DNA of 64,000 bases from contig NZ_LT703001.1 of assembly GCF_900149705.1 (NCBI RefSeq), forward strand, positions 2,294,001 to 2,358,000. The letters run 5' to 3'. Origin of the DNA: Sphingorhabdus sp. Alg231-15 (GTDB lineage Bacteria; Pseudomonadota; Alphaproteobacteria; Sphingomonadales; Sphingomonadaceae). A model generated the notes under the pieces. It saw only the letters and a list, made by a program, of their open reading frames with translations, was not told the origin of the DNA and did not search any database. Each line of letters starts with the position of its first letter. Within the stretch, counting starts at the first letter, position 1. Positions 53,698 to 62,636 of this stretch are shown here, piece by piece. The translations under genes and the position numbers were made by a program.

Positions 53698-56019
53698 ATG
53701 GCGAAATATCGGTTGGGTCGCGGCTATTTTTTGGGAACAGCATTATTGCCGCTGGTTCTGCTCTCAGCTTGTGGTGGCGGCGGCTCACGTACGACCTCAA
53801 CACCGACGCCGCCCGCCGCTCCGACCCCTACTCCGACACCCACACCTGCACCAACGCCAACTCCAACTCCGACATCCTTTGATACGGCGGAATTTCGTCG
53901 CTCCGATGGTCCTTCGCAGCATGGCGCGATTGACGCCTATGATGCTGGCGCGACGGGAGACGGGATCATCATTGGTGTGATCGACAGCGGGATTAATCCC
54001 AACAGCGCGGAATTTACCGGTCGTATCCATCCCGATAGCCAGGATTTTGCTGGCAGCCGCGGAATTGGCGATGAAGGCGGTCATGGTTCTGCTGTCGCAT
54101 CGGTAGCGGCGGCGGGCAAAAACGATGTCGATGTCCATGGAATTGCGTTTGACAGCGATATTCTGGTCCTGCGCACGGATAGTCCCGGCACCTGTGCCAT
54201 GGATGACCCCGATGATCCTGATGATGACGGGTGCAGCCATGCCGGTGGTGCTATTGCCGCGGCGCTCAATCAGGCAAGGGCCAGTGGTGCGCGGGTGGTG
54301 AATATCTCGCTCGGCGGTCCGGATATATCCAACACTGTACGCAACGCCATTTCCAATGCGGCTGCCGCTGGTGTGGTGGTAGTTGTCTCCGCTGGCAATG
54401 ACGGCGCGGCGACGCCAGACGGATTTGCTGCTGGCATAGCCGATAGTGGCAGCGGCCATGTGATCATTGCAGGGTCGGTTGGCGCGAGTGAGAATATCTC
54501 GTCGTTCAGCAACCGTGCCGGTGCGCAGTCCGCCAATTTCCTAACCGCGTTGGGCGAACGTGTGCAGGCGGACGACAATGCCGGAACCGCGTTTCTGTGG
54601 AGCGGTACATCCTTCTCTGCCCCGCAAGTTTCCGGAGCCGTTGCCTTGCTCGCGCAAGCTTTCCCCAATCTAACCGGCGCGCAGATTGTCGATCTGTTGC
54701 TGACCAGCGCGCGCGATGCCGGCGCTGCCGGGACTGATGCAATTTATGGCCGCGGCGTCCTCGATATTGCGGCTGCCTTTCAACCCCAGGGTCAGACCGC
54801 ATTGGCGGGCAGCAAGATTGCCGTTGATCTCACCGATTCCAGTGGTCAGACATCAACCGCCATGGGCGACGCGGCGCTACAGGGACAGAATGTCGGCGCG
54901 GTGATATTGGACGGTTTTGACCGGGCGTTTGCGTTGAACCTGGCGCATGATTTGAAAGTTGCTGTACCGGAATATAAGCTCACTGGCGCTTTGCGCGGTG
55001 ATCGCCGCAATATGACCGCATCCAGCGCTGGTGTTCAGATTGCCGTGAATATTGCAAGCACGCCTGTCGGAATTGTCGGTCGCGATAATCTCACGCTATC
55101 GGACAGTAACGCCCGTAAAGCGCGGATGCTGGCAGCGTCCGTGATGACGCAGGTGTCGCCAAACACAAAAGTAGCGTTCGGATTCCGGCGCAGTTCCAGC
55201 GGTCTGGTTGCACAGATGCAGGGCGCCCATGCGCCTGCCTTTCTCGTGGCACCAACACCGACCAGCGAGCGCGGCTTTACCGGGCAGGCAAAAAGCGCTC
55301 TCGTGTTGCGCCGAGAAATTGCTGGATTCGGGCTGACCGCAAGCGCGGAAAGTGGAAGCGCTCGGCTGGATTCGGATGAAAACCGATTGGATGAGCTGAC
55401 CGGAACGGATCGCGAGCGTTATCGGTTTAGCGGCTTCGGTTTGGCGATTGATCGCAAAATCGGTGCCGCATCGCTCAGCATTGCGACCAATTGGCTCGGC
55501 GAAGACAGAACAATTTTAGGCTCGCGATTTGTTGATACAATCGGCGCGCGAGGTGCGCAAAGCTGGTTTGTTGATGGCCGCGCGGCTTATGACATCGGCA
55601 ATGGCTGGCGCGCTGGTGCAAGCTGGCGTCAGGGCTGGACCCAAATTGACAGCGCCAGCCTGGTCACCGGTGGAACGCTCAAGACTTCGAGCTTTGCAGC
55701 TGATGTGAGCAAGGCCGGTCTGTTCACCACGTCCGACCAGATTGCCTTCCGCTTTGCCCAACCTCTCCGCGTTTCATCAGGTGGATTGAACCTCAATCTT
55801 CCGGTGGGTTACAGCTATGAAACCCTGCAGACCGAATTTGGCCAGAGGACTCTCAATCTCGCCCCGCAAGGCAGAGAACTGGTGAGCGAGCTCGCCTATG
55901 CCACACCGCTTTGGGGCGGCTATTTAAATACGAACCTGTTCTGGCGGCAAGAGCCAGGGCATTTTGAAGCGCTCAACGATGACTTCGGCGCTGCGGTGCG
56001 GTTTCAATTGAAGTTTTGA
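53698..56019 (+). CDS. Lipidated S8 serine protease autotransporter
   Basis: 773 residues. A lipobox 'LLSAC' places a lipidated Cys at 25, followed by a Thr-Pro repeat linker (about 33-60). The subtilisin domain carries Asp96 ('GVIDSGIN'), His129 ('GGHGSAVASV') and Ser305 ('GTSFSAPQVSGAVALLAQAF'). A passenger stem leads to a C-terminal autotransporter barrel of about 250 residues ending 'AAVRFQLKF'. Lipidated S8 autotransporters (NalP, SphB1) process other surface proteins; that role is inferred. The longer frame to 53659 is rejected. Confidence 0.9.
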   Translation: MAKYRLGRGYFLGTALLPLVLLSACGGGGSRTTSTPTPPAAPTPTPTPTPAPTPTPTPTSFDTAEFRRSDGPSQHGAIDAYDAGATGDGIIIGVIDSGINPNSAEFTGRIHPDSQDFAGSRGIGDEGGHGSAVASVAAAGKNDVDVHGIAFDSDILVLRTDSPGTCAMDDPDDPDDDGCSHAGGAIAAALNQARASGARVVNISLGGPDISNTVRNAISNAAAAGVVVVVSAGNDGAATPDGFAAGIADSGSGHVIIAGSVGASENISSFSNRAGAQSANFLTALGERVQADDNAGTAFLWSGTSFSAPQVSGAVALLAQAFPNLTGAQIVDLLLTSARDAGAAGTDAIYGRGVLDIAAAFQPQGQTALAGSKIAVDLTDSSGQTSTAMGDAALQGQNVGAVILDGFDRAFALNLAHDLKVAVPEYKLTGALRGDRRNMTASSAGVQIAVNIASTPVGIVGRDNLTLSDSNARKARMLAASVMTQVSPNTKVAFGFRRSSSGLVAQMQGAHAPAFLVAPTPTSERGFTGQAKSALVLRREIAGFGLTASAESGSARLDSDENRLDELTGTDRERYRFSGFGLAIDRKIGAASLSIATNWLGEDRTILGSRFVDTIGARGAQSWFVDGRAAYDIGNGWRAGASWRQGWTQIDSASLVTGGTLKTSSFAADVSKAGLFTTSDQIAFRFAQPLRVSSGGLNLNLPVGYSYETLQTEFGQRTLNLAPQGRELVSELAYATPLWGGYLNTNLFWRQEPGHFEALNDDFGAAVRFQLKF

Positions 56020-56035
56020 GGGGATTCTTTTTCTA

Positions 56036-56263
56036 CCTCAGACGCCGGGCGCGGGCATCCGCCCGCTTGGCTTTCCTCGCATAAGCTCGGGCGCGCGGTC
56101 GCGCTTGCCGCCGCTTCGCGTCGGATCAGCGCAACCTTGCTAGTTTCATCTTACGACGCACTTTAGTGAGCATCGTCCGAGCGCAGCGAGGAAAGGGCGA
56201 CTGGCCGCGGCGCCTTATGGCGCGATAGCCAAGCGGGCGGATGCCCGCGCCCGGCGCTTGAGG
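56036..56263. repeat. Fold-back repeat element, copy A
   Basis: Terminal arms of 37 bases (56036-56072 and 56227-56263) are inverted with 35 matches; a further inner pair CTTTCCTCGC/GCGAGGAAAG follows. The whole 228 bp is GC-rich, has no open frame and could fold into a long branched hairpin. It fills the gap between the convergent protease and dxs genes. Copy B at 58892-59118 shares both ends and much of the arms but not the central 45 bases, so it is a family, not a gene. Confidence 0.8.
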
Positions 56264-56272
56264 TTGAATAAA

Positions 56273-58204
56273 TTACGCCCGCGCGCCGGTTTCCTGTTCC
56301 ACGCTGGCGCTATTGTGGCGCAGTGCTTTTAGCACTGTATCGACAATACCATCGGCATCCAGTCCGGCATCGGCATATTGAACGTCGGGCTTGTCCTGAT
56401 CCTGAAACACATCCGGCAAGCGCATGGTGCGGATTTTGAGACCCGCGTCGGTCAGGCCCGTGTCGGATGCCAGGGTCAAGACATGCGCGCCGAGGCCGCC
56501 AACAGCGGCTTCTTCAACAGTTACCGCAACTTCATGGGTGGTCAGCAATTTGCGGATCAAGTCTTCATCCAACGGTTTGGCAAAGCGCAGATCGGCCACG
56601 GTCGTGCTGAGCCCCTTGGCGTCAAGACGATCGGCAGCTTTCAGAGCCTCGCCAAGGCGCGCGCCTAAGGACAGGATGGCAACCTTGCTGCCTTCGCGTA
56701 CGATACGGCCCTTGCCGATTTCAAGCTTTTCGAGCTTTTCCGGGATCTCGACGCCAGTGCCATTACCGCGCGGATAACGGAATGCAATCGGACCCTCGTC
56801 ATATTCTACAGCGGTATAAGTCATGTGGGCGAGCTCGGCTTCATCCGATGCCGCCATCACCACCATATTGGGCAAGGTCGCGAGATAGGTAATGTCAAAG
56901 CTGCCTGCGTGGGTGCTGCCATCCGCACCAACTAGGCCGGCGCGGTCAATCGCAAAGCGAACCGGCAGATTCTGGATTGCGACGTCATGCACGACCTGAT
57001 CATAGGCGCGCTGTAGGAAGGTCGAATAGATAGCTGCAAAAGGCCGCATACCTTGCGCGGCTAAACCGGCTGCGAAAGTCACACCATGCTGTTCGGCAAT
57101 GCCAACGTCAAAAGCGCGGTCGGGATGAGCCTGTGCAAACTTGTCCACGCCAGTGCCCGATGGCATCGCCGCAGTAATGGCGCAGATGCGTGGGTCTTTA
57201 TCTGCGAGCTTGGCCAGGGTTTCGCCAAAGACATTCTGATAGGCTGGCGGTCCGCCACCAGGGCCCTTGTCCTGCTTGCCGGAGACCACATCAAATTTCG
57301 CAACACCGTGATATTTGTCTGCCGCTTCTTCGGCAGGACCATAGCCTTTGCCTTTTTGCGTAACGCAATGGATCAGGACCGGTCCTTCTGCGTTGTCGCG
57401 CACATTTTCCAGCACGGGGATTAGCTGGTCCATATCATGACCATCAATTGGGCCGACATAATAGAAGCCCAATTCTTCAAATAACGTGCCGCCCATCGCC
57501 ATCCCGCGCGCATATTCTTCGGCTTTTTCTGTTGCGCCATGCAGGCGGCGGGACAGTTTCGCGGTTAGCTTGCTGGCAAATTTGCGGATGCCGAGATATT
57601 CGCTGGAGGAAACCAGCCGCGCGAGATAACCGGAGAGCCCCCCAACAGGCGGCGCAATCGACATGTCATTATCGTTGAGAATGACCACCAGTCGGTTGCC
57701 AGCCGCTTGCGCATTATTCATCGCTTCATAGGCCATGCCAGCGCTCATCGCGCCGTCGCCAATCACGGCAATGCCGCGGCCCGGTTTGCCCGTCATTTTA
57801 TTGGCAACTGCAAAACCCAGAGCAGCGCTGATCGAGGTCGAACTATGCGCAGCGCCAAACGGATCATATTCACTTTCGCTGCGCTTGGTGAAGCCGGACA
57901 ATCCGCCACCTTGACGCAAGGTGCGGATGCGGTCGCGGCGCCCGGTGATGATTTTATGTGGATAGCATTGATGTCCGACATCCCAGATCAGGCGATCTTC
58001 GGGTGTGTTGAATACATAATGGATGGCAGCGGTTAGCTCGACCACACCCAGTCCGGCCCCCAGATGACCGCCAGTGACCGAGACTGTGTCAATGACTTCA
58101 GCACGCAGTTCATCGGCGAATTGCCGTAGCTGCTCGGGTTTCAATTTCCTCAGATCCGCTGGTAATGATATCATATCCAGAAGCGGTGTTTTTGGACCTG
58201 GCAT
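56273..58204 (-). CDS. dxs: 1-deoxy-D-xylulose-5-phosphate synthase
   Basis: 643 residues. Thiamine diphosphate binding is seen in '[20 protein letters not shown]' and '[20 protein letters not shown]' plus '[20 protein letters not shown]'; the transketolase-type C-terminal domains follow ('[20 protein letters not shown]'). It condenses pyruvate and glyceraldehyde 3-phosphate, the first step of the MEP isoprenoid pathway, feeding carotenoids and quinones. It ends ten bases from repeat copy A, which may act as its terminator. Confidence 0.97.
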   Translation of the reverse strand: MPGPKTPLLDMISLPADLRKLKPEQLRQFADELRAEVIDTVSVTGGHLGAGLGVVELTAAIHYVFNTPEDRLIWDVGHQCYPHKIITGRRDRIRTLRQGGGLSGFTKRSESEYDPFGAAHSSTSISAALGFAVANKMTGKPGRGIAVIGDGAMSAGMAYEAMNNAQAAGNRLVVILNDNDMSIAPPVGGLSGYLARLVSSSEYLGIRKFASKLTAKLSRRLHGATEKAEEYARGMAMGGTLFEELGFYYVGPIDGHDMDQLIPVLENVRDNAEGPVLIHCVTQKGKGYGPAEEAADKYHGVAKFDVVSGKQDKGPGGGPPAYQNVFGETLAKLADKDPRICAITAAMPSGTGVDKFAQAHPDRAFDVGIAEQHGVTFAAGLAAQGMRPFAAIYSTFLQRAYDQVVHDVAIQNLPVRFAIDRAGLVGADGSTHAGSFDITYLATLPNMVVMAASDEAELAHMTYTAVEYDEGPIAFRYPRGNGTGVEIPEKLEKLEIGKGRIVREGSKVAILSLGARLGEALKAADRLDAKGLSTTVADLRFAKPLDEDLIRKLLTTHEVAVTVEEAAVGGLGAHVLTLASDTGLTDAGLKIRTMRLPDVFQDQDKPDVQYADAGLDADGIVDTVLKALRHNSASVEQETGARA

Positions 58205-58334
58205 ATTTACTCCCTGTTTCGACCCAATGTTAGCGAGTTTGGCCGATAATGTCGAACTTTCAGCAGAAAGCCCCTGAACATTTGCTGACGATAAATTTGT
58301 GGATGGCTCTATTTGCGGTCGTCAAAGACCGCCT

Positions 58335-58793
58335 TTAGCTACATTTCTGGCAAATGCCACGCACTTCGATCACCGGACGGATCGAGCTAAATCCCTGCTC
58401 CTGTGCGACACCGCGTACTTTTGCCGACAGGGCGTCATCGTCAATATGAGTAGCTTCTCCGCAAGTGTCGCAGACGAGAAACATGCAGTCATGCTCGCAT
58501 CCCGGATGACTGTTGGCGAGATAGGCATTGGCGCTTTCCACTCGCATGGCGAGGTTTTTGGCCACGAAAAGGTCAAGAATCCGATAGACGCTATTGGGAG
58601 CGACGCGTTTTCCGCGGGCAGCCGATACCAGCTCGGCTATGTCATAGGCTGAGGCTGGGCGCGAAAAACCAGCAAGCGCTTCAAATATCGCTGCCCGTGT
58701 CTCGGTCCATTTTTCGCCAGCCGCCTCCAGATTATGGCGCGCGGCGTCGGCGAGAGACTCGCCATGATGCTCGTGATGATCATGTTTTCCCAT
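58335..58793 (-). CDS. Fur-family regulator, Zur-like
   Basis: 152 residues with a winged helix ('WTETRAAIFEALAGFSRPAS', 'YDIAELVSAARGKRVAPNSV') and two zinc-binding CxxC pairs ('LVCDTCGEATH' and the terminal 'GICQKCS'). The N-terminal His-rich tail (HDHHEHH) and lack of the Fur iron-site pattern favour a zinc regulator (Zur). Targets are unknown; ZnuABC is not in the window. The start is an ATG in a 14-base His-rich leader; it follows the repeat-bearing gap. Confidence 0.85.
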   Translation of the reverse strand: MGKHDHHEHHGESLADAARHNLEAAGEKWTETRAAIFEALAGFSRPASAYDIAELVSAARGKRVAPNSVYRILDLFVAKNLAMRVESANAYLANSHPGCEHDCMFLVCDTCGEATHIDDDALSAKVRGVAQEQGFSSIRPVIEVRGICQKCS

Positions 58794-58891
58794 AGCTGTG
58801 ATTTAGGGATTTTTGGGTTCGGGGGCAAGAGCGGGTGTGAGCTGCACTTGATTTGGAACTTAGATTGTGCGCGGGGATTTCTTTTTTTCAA

Positions 58892-59118
58892 CCTCAAGCG
58901 CCGGGCGCGGGCGTCCGCCCGCTTGGCTTTCCTCGCATAAGCTCGGGCGCGCAGTCGCGCTTGCCTCCGCTTCGCGTCGGTTCAGCGCGACTTCAAAAGC
59001 ATAGTCTTACAAAACACCCTAGAGACCATCGTCCGAGCGCAGCAAGGCAAGGCCGACCGGCCGCCGCGCCTTATGGCGCGTAGCCAAGGCGACGGATGTC
59101 GCCGCCCGGCGCCTGAGG
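58892..59118. repeat. Fold-back repeat element, copy B
   Basis: Left arm 58892-58928 and right arm 59082-59118 are the same 37-base ends as in copy A, here inverted with more mismatches. The left end extends outward by TTCAA, which is the complement of the right end of copy A, so the true terminal repeat is at least 42 bases. No open frame. It lies between the Zur gene and the MerC-domain gene. The rest of 58794-58891 shows no gene. Confidence 0.8.
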
Positions 59119-59131
59119 TCCAATAAAAACT

Positions 59132-59182
59132 CCCCGCGCCCGGCGCTTGAGGTTTAATGAATCGCCTGAGGTTTAATGAATC
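59132..59182. repeat. Partial repeat ends and 16-bp direct repeat
   Basis: Bases 59132-59153 repeat the right terminus of the fold-back element (CGCCCGGCGCTTGAGG). TGAGGTTTAATGAATC then occurs at 59148-59163 and again at 59167-59182, a 19-base period. The stop codon of the MerC-domain gene lies in the second unit (its TGA is 59181-59183 on the minus strand). This looks like remains of repeated insertion or slippage at the element's edge. Confidence 0.65.
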
Positions 59183-59588
59183 AATGCGTTGCGCGGTAGT
59201 TCAGGTCGTGGCCTAGCGCCAAAACTCCGACACCTACCATGGTGAACAGGATTTCTCCGCCGCCATGATCGCCTTGATGCCCAATGGTGATAGCGCCAGC
59301 CATGATACCGAGACCCAGGCCGCCAATTGCAGCTGGCATGATATAGCCATGGTCCAAAACGCCGCGGCCGAGGGTAAATAGGCCTAGTGCGATCGCTACG
59401 CCAATGCCGATTTCATGGACAATAGGGTCAAGCAGGGCACCTGCCGCAGACGATAACAAAGCGACAAACACCATCGTTGAAATGCAATGGACCAGGCACA
59501 AGCCAGAGACGAGCACCGCAATACGGTCCCACAATCCATCCTTGCCCATAAGGCCGTCTTTGTTCCAAAGGTTCGACGTCGTAAACAC
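59181..59588 (-). CDS. MerC-domain membrane protein
   Basis: 135 residues with four hydrophobic segments and the metal-binding pair CLVHC ('SGLCLVHCISTMVFVAL'). MerC proteins import mercury(II), but family members without mer genes are common and may carry other metals. Zinc or copper is possible given the neighbouring Zur-type gene and the His-rich loop 'GHQGDHGGGE'. Function is not assigned beyond the family. The initial ATG at 59588 may be preceded by a second Met at residue 14. Confidence 0.8.
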   Translation of the reverse strand: MFTTSNLWNKDGLMGKDGLWDRIAVLVSGLCLVHCISTMVFVALLSSAAGALLDPIVHEIGIGVAIALGLFTLGRGVLDHGYIMPAAIGGLGLGIMAGAITIGHQGDHGGGEILFTMVGVGVLALGHDLNYRATH

Positions 59589-59729
59589 GACTCAGTTATC
59601 CATTACGTTGTTTGTTTGTTCAGATATAGGCGGCTAAGTGTTAAGATACAACATATCATTCTACAATATGTGTCAGTTTTTAACGTGCAATACTTGTCAG
59701 GCACAGGTTTTGGCATCACATAGCCAATC

Positions 59730-60800
59730 ATGAGCAGTATTGCCCAGCCACTTCCGCCCCTAAACGGGGCAACGCGCAGCCGGCCAGTGGCCATTGCCAA
59801 TTGGTTGCTGTCGGTCGCTTTTCTGGTCTTCATCATGGTTATTGTCGGCGGTATCACCCGGCTGACCGAATCGGGCCTGTCGATTACCGAGTGGAAGCCG
59901 ATCATGGGCGCGATCCCGCCGCTGAATGAGGCCGACTGGCTGTCCGAATTTGAAAAATACAAACAGATACCCGAATATATCGAAATTAACGGGCCGGCTG
60001 GCATGACACTGGCGGATTTCAAATTCATCTATTTCTGGGAATGGGTGCACCGGTTGCTCGGCCGTGTCATTGGCCTCGCCTTTGCTTTGCCGTTCCTCTA
60101 TTTTGCTATAAAACGCGCCATTCCGGCTGGCTATGGCTGGCGCTTGACCGGCTTGCTGTTGCTGGGTGGATTGCAGGGTTTTATCGGCTGGTGGATGGTC
60201 AGTTCGGGGCTTTCAGAGCGGACCGATGTCAGCCATTTCCGGCTTGCAACGCATTTGCTGATGGCATTGTTCATTCTCGCCTGTCTGGTCTGGACCGCGC
60301 TGGATCTTCGGGGTCTGGCCAACAGGAGCACAAAACCGGCGCGTATGACCGGCTTCGGACTGTTGGTTGCGATTGTGCTGTTCTTGCAGCTGCTCTTCGG
60401 TGCTTATGTGGCGGGCCTCAATGCAGGCTATGTTTCCAACACATGGCCGTTGATGAATGACTATTTTGTGCCAGAAGGCATCGACTTTACCTTTGGCGCA
60501 TGGGCGGCGATCAACAATGATCCTTATCTCACCCACTTCATCCATCGTTGGTGGGCGTGGGTCACGGTCGGCGTTCTGATGGTGCTGGCGCGCAAGGTTC
60601 GGGGCCAATCCCGCATGGCATCCATCGCTATTCACAGCGCATTCGGCACGCAGATATTGCTCGGTATCGCAACCGTGATGACCGGCATGGACATCAGCTT
60701 GGCGGTCTTGCATCAGGCTGTCGGCGCTCTGGTTGTCGCCGCCACTGCCTGGGGTGTCCATATATTGGGGCGTGAAAAGCCCGTTGCTGTGAAGGCATGA
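59730..60800 (+). CDS. ctaA: Heme A synthase, COX15/CtaA type
   Basis: 356 residues with eight hydrophobic segments and the paired histidines of the COX15 family ('GITRLTESGLSITEWKPIMG', 'WEWVHRLLGRVIGLAFALP', 'THFIHRWWAWVTVGVLMVLA', 'VLHQAVGALVVAATAWGVH'). It oxidises heme O to heme A for aa3-type cytochrome oxidase. This alphaproteobacterial form is the mitochondrial type. The stop overlaps the cutA start by four bases (ATGA). Confidence 0.95.
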   Translation: MSSIAQPLPPLNGATRSRPVAIANWLLSVAFLVFIMVIVGGITRLTESGLSITEWKPIMGAIPPLNEADWLSEFEKYKQIPEYIEINGPAGMTLADFKFIYFWEWVHRLLGRVIGLAFALPFLYFAIKRAIPAGYGWRLTGLLLLGGLQGFIGWWMVSSGLSERTDVSHFRLATHLLMALFILACLVWTALDLRGLANRSTKPARMTGFGLLVAIVLFLQLLFGAYVAGLNAGYVSNTWPLMNDYFVPEGIDFTFGAWAAINNDPYLTHFIHRWWAWVTVGVLMVLARKVRGQSRMASIAIHSAFGTQILLGIATVMTGMDISLAVLHQAVGALVVAATAWGVHILGREKPVAVKA

Positions 60801-61120
60801 GTGACAAACCGGCCCTCATTTACACCACATTCGGATCAAGTGCAGAAGCCAAACGGCTTGCCAGAACATTGATCGAAGAAAAACTGATAGCCTGCGCCAA
60901 TCATCTGGCACCGGCAGTTTCGCAATATGTCTGGGAGGACGAGCTTTGCGAAGATGAGGAATATCCGGTGTTGTTGAAGACCATGGGATCGCAGGCCGCA
61001 GCAGCGATGGCGCGGCTCAAAACCCTCCATAGCTATGATACGCCAGCGATATTATGCTGGTTCGTTAATGAAAGCGATCCGGACTATGCAAAATGGCTTT
61101 CGAACGAGGTCGCCGAATAG
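60797..61120 (+). CDS. cutA: CutA-family divalent cation tolerance protein
   Basis: 107 residues: 'YTTFGSSAEAKRLARTLIEE', 'KLIACANHLAPAVSQYVWED' and 'LKTLHSYDTPAILCWFVNES'. CutA proteins are stable trimers linked to copper tolerance and signal sensing, function unsettled. It overlaps the ctaA stop (ATGA), which is a coupled pair with the heme gene. Downstream sits a hairpin with a T-run (61201-61231). Confidence 0.95.
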   Translation: MSDKPALIYTTFGSSAEAKRLARTLIEEKLIACANHLAPAVSQYVWEDELCEDEEYPVLLKTMGSQAAAAMARLKTLHSYDTPAILCWFVNESDPDYAKWLSNEVAE

Positions 61121-61200
61121 CCACGGTATTATTATACCCGTCAGCAAAGCCGCAGTTTTGCTTGACTTGACGCGGAAACATGGTCATTAGCGCCGCATCG

Positions 61201-61231
61201 GCCGGGCTTTGCGCTCGGCTTTTATCATTTT
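61201..61231 (+). terminator. Hairpin-T-run in the cutA-rplM gap
   Basis: GCCGGGC and GCTCGGC (one G-U pair) close over the loop TTTGC and are followed by TTTTATCATTTT. It lies 80 bases after cutA and 47 bases before rplM, so it is either the cutA terminator or an attenuator in the rplM-rpsI leader. Confidence 0.55.
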
Positions 61232-61277
61232 GATTCGTCGCTCTCCTGAAAAGAGGGCTCCCAAAGGAGTAAAACCC

Positions 61278-61757
61278 ATGAAGGGTATCACCAAACAGAC
61301 GCAGTCGGTCAAACCCGCAGACGTCGAGAAGAAATGGCATATAATTGATGCCGAAAATCTGGTTGTCGGCCGCGTTGCCACGATCATTGCCAACATCCTG
61401 CGCGGCAAGCACAAACCAAGCTACACCCCGCATGTGGATTGCGGCGATCATGTCATCGTGATCAATGCTGGCAAGGTGAAGTTCACCGGCAACAAGACCA
61501 AGAACAAGATCTATTACAAGCACACCGGCTATCCCGGCGGCTTGAAAGAGCGCACAGCGGAAAAGGTCCTCGAAGGCCAGTTCCCCGAGCGCGTCCTGGA
61601 AAAAGCGGTTGAGCGCATGATTCCAAAAGGTCCACTTGGCTTTGCGCAGATGCGTAACCTGCACCTCTTCAATGGCACCGAGCATCCTTATGCTGGCCAA
61701 GACCCACAGCCGCTCGACGTGGCTTCCATGAACCGCAAGAACAAGGTGAGCGCATAA
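61278..61757 (+). CDS. rplM: 50S ribosomal protein L13
   Basis: 159 residues: '[20 protein letters not shown]', '[20 protein letters not shown]' and '[20 protein letters not shown]'. It is an early-assembling large-subunit protein. The ATG at 61278 follows AAAGGAG at good spacing; the in-frame extension to 61209 lies over the hairpin and is rejected. It shares one base with rpsI (TAATG). Confidence 0.98.
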   Translation: MKGITKQTQSVKPADVEKKWHIIDAENLVVGRVATIIANILRGKHKPSYTPHVDCGDHVIVINAGKVKFTGNKTKNKIYYKHTGYPGGLKERTAEKVLEGQFPERVLEKAVERMIPKGPLGFAQMRNLHLFNGTEHPYAGQDPQPLDVASMNRKNKVSA

Positions 61758-62290
61758 TGTCTGACGTAAAAACCGATCTCGCTGATCTTAAAGAAATTGC
61801 CGGCGACGCCGTAACCGAAGCGCCTGCTGCTGAAGGCGGCGCAACCGAAACCGCTGAGCCCCCCGTATCAACCATGCCACTGCGCGAGCAAGAGCTGGAT
61901 CAATATGGTCGTGCCTATGCTACCGGTCGCCGTAAAGATGCGGTTGCCCGCGTCTGGCTCAAGCCCGGCAAAGGTAAGATCACGGTCAACGGCCGCGATC
62001 AGGAAACCTATTTCGCGCGTCCAACCCTGCGCTTGGTTCTCAACCAGGTATTCGCGATTACCGAGCGTGAAGGTCAGTATGACGTTGACGTCACGGTCAA
62101 GGGCGGCGGACTTTCCGGTCAGGCCGGCGCTGTGAAACATGGTATTTCACAGGCCCTGACGAAATATGAGCCAGCCTTGCGTTCCACGGTCAAAGCGGCA
62201 GGCTTCCTGACCCGCGACAGCCGTAAGGTTGAGCGTAAGAAATATGGTAAAGCGAAAGCGCGTAAGAGCTTCCAGTTCTCCAAACGCTAA
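61757..62290 (+). CDS. rpsI: 30S ribosomal protein S9 with N-terminal extension
   Basis: 177 residues. The S9 core begins at about residue 48 ('[20 protein letters not shown]', '[20 protein letters not shown]') and ends '[17 protein letters not shown]'. The first 45 residues are an acidic extension (Asp, Glu, Ala-rich), longer than in E. coli S9 and typical of sphingomonads. The start overlaps the rplM stop by one base. A terminator follows at 62319-62343. Confidence 0.97.
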   Translation: MSDVKTDLADLKEIAGDAVTEAPAAEGGATETAEPPVSTMPLREQELDQYGRAYATGRRKDAVARVWLKPGKGKITVNGRDQETYFARPTLRLVLNQVFAITEREGQYDVDVTVKGGGLSGQAGAVKHGISQALTKYEPALRSTVKAAGFLTRDSRKVERKKYGKAKARKSFQFSKR

Positions 62291-62318
62291 ACCGCGATAC
62301 CTATTCAAGTTTCGAAAG

Positions 62319-62343
62319 AGGCGGCCTGCGGGTCGCCTTTTTT
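62319..62343 (+). terminator. Rho-independent terminator after rpsI
   Basis: AGGCG and CGCCT close a stem with inner GCC/GGG pairing, followed by TTTTTT. It begins 28 bases after the rpsI stop and should end the rplM-rpsI transcript. Confidence 0.8.
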
Positions 62344-62378
62344 ATTGGGTGGAGCATGCGGGCCATATGGCGGACGCT

Positions 62379-62422
62379 GACAGGCCAGTCTTCGATAGGC
62401 CAGTCTTCGACAGGCTAGTCTT
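62379..62422. repeat. Three 15-bp tandem repeats at the end of the XRE gene
   Basis: Units of the form CGAyAGGCyAGTCTT repeat three times (the first unit starts TGACAGGCCAGTCTT). They cover the last two or three codons and stop of the XRE gene (stop at 62415-62417) and the gap to rpsI. Copy number may vary between strains and change the XRE C-terminus. Confidence 0.7.
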
Positions 62423-62630
62423 CTGTCCTGACGGGCTTCGCTTCGCGGATGAAAATCTGTTCGATTGTCAAACCAAAGGCATCAGCAATATCGAAAGCCA
62501 GCGGCAGCGACGGGTCGAACCGGCCATTTTCTATCGAATTGATGGAGTTGCGCGAGACACCAACGCGCGTGGCCAACTCTGCCTGGCTCCAGCCCTGTTC
62601 GGCGCGCAACACTCTGATCTTGTTGTTCAT
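62415..62630 (-). CDS. XRE-family small regulator
   Basis: 71 residues, a single HTH ('WSQAELATRVGVSRNSINSI', 'ENGRFDPSLPLAFDIADAFG') and a short tail 'IFIREAKPVRTED'. Such proteins pair with a small membrane protein and autoregulate. It follows the membrane protein by six bases on the same strand. Its upstream region (beyond the membrane gene) carries a set of repeated operator-like sequences. Confidence 0.88.
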   Translation of the reverse strand: MNNKIRVLRAEQGWSQAELATRVGVSRNSINSIENGRFDPSLPLAFDIADAFGLTIEQIFIREAKPVRTED

Positions 62631-62636
62631 GATGCG

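Noticed and set aside
53790-53880. CRISPR-like or microsatellite array
   Set aside because: The repeated CCGACxCC pattern is the codon run of a Thr-Pro linker inside an open frame.
53797-54459. 220-codon reverse frame opposite the protease
   Set aside because: It reads the Thr-Pro linker as a low-complexity Arg/Gly/Cys stretch; the protease frame has a catalytic triad.
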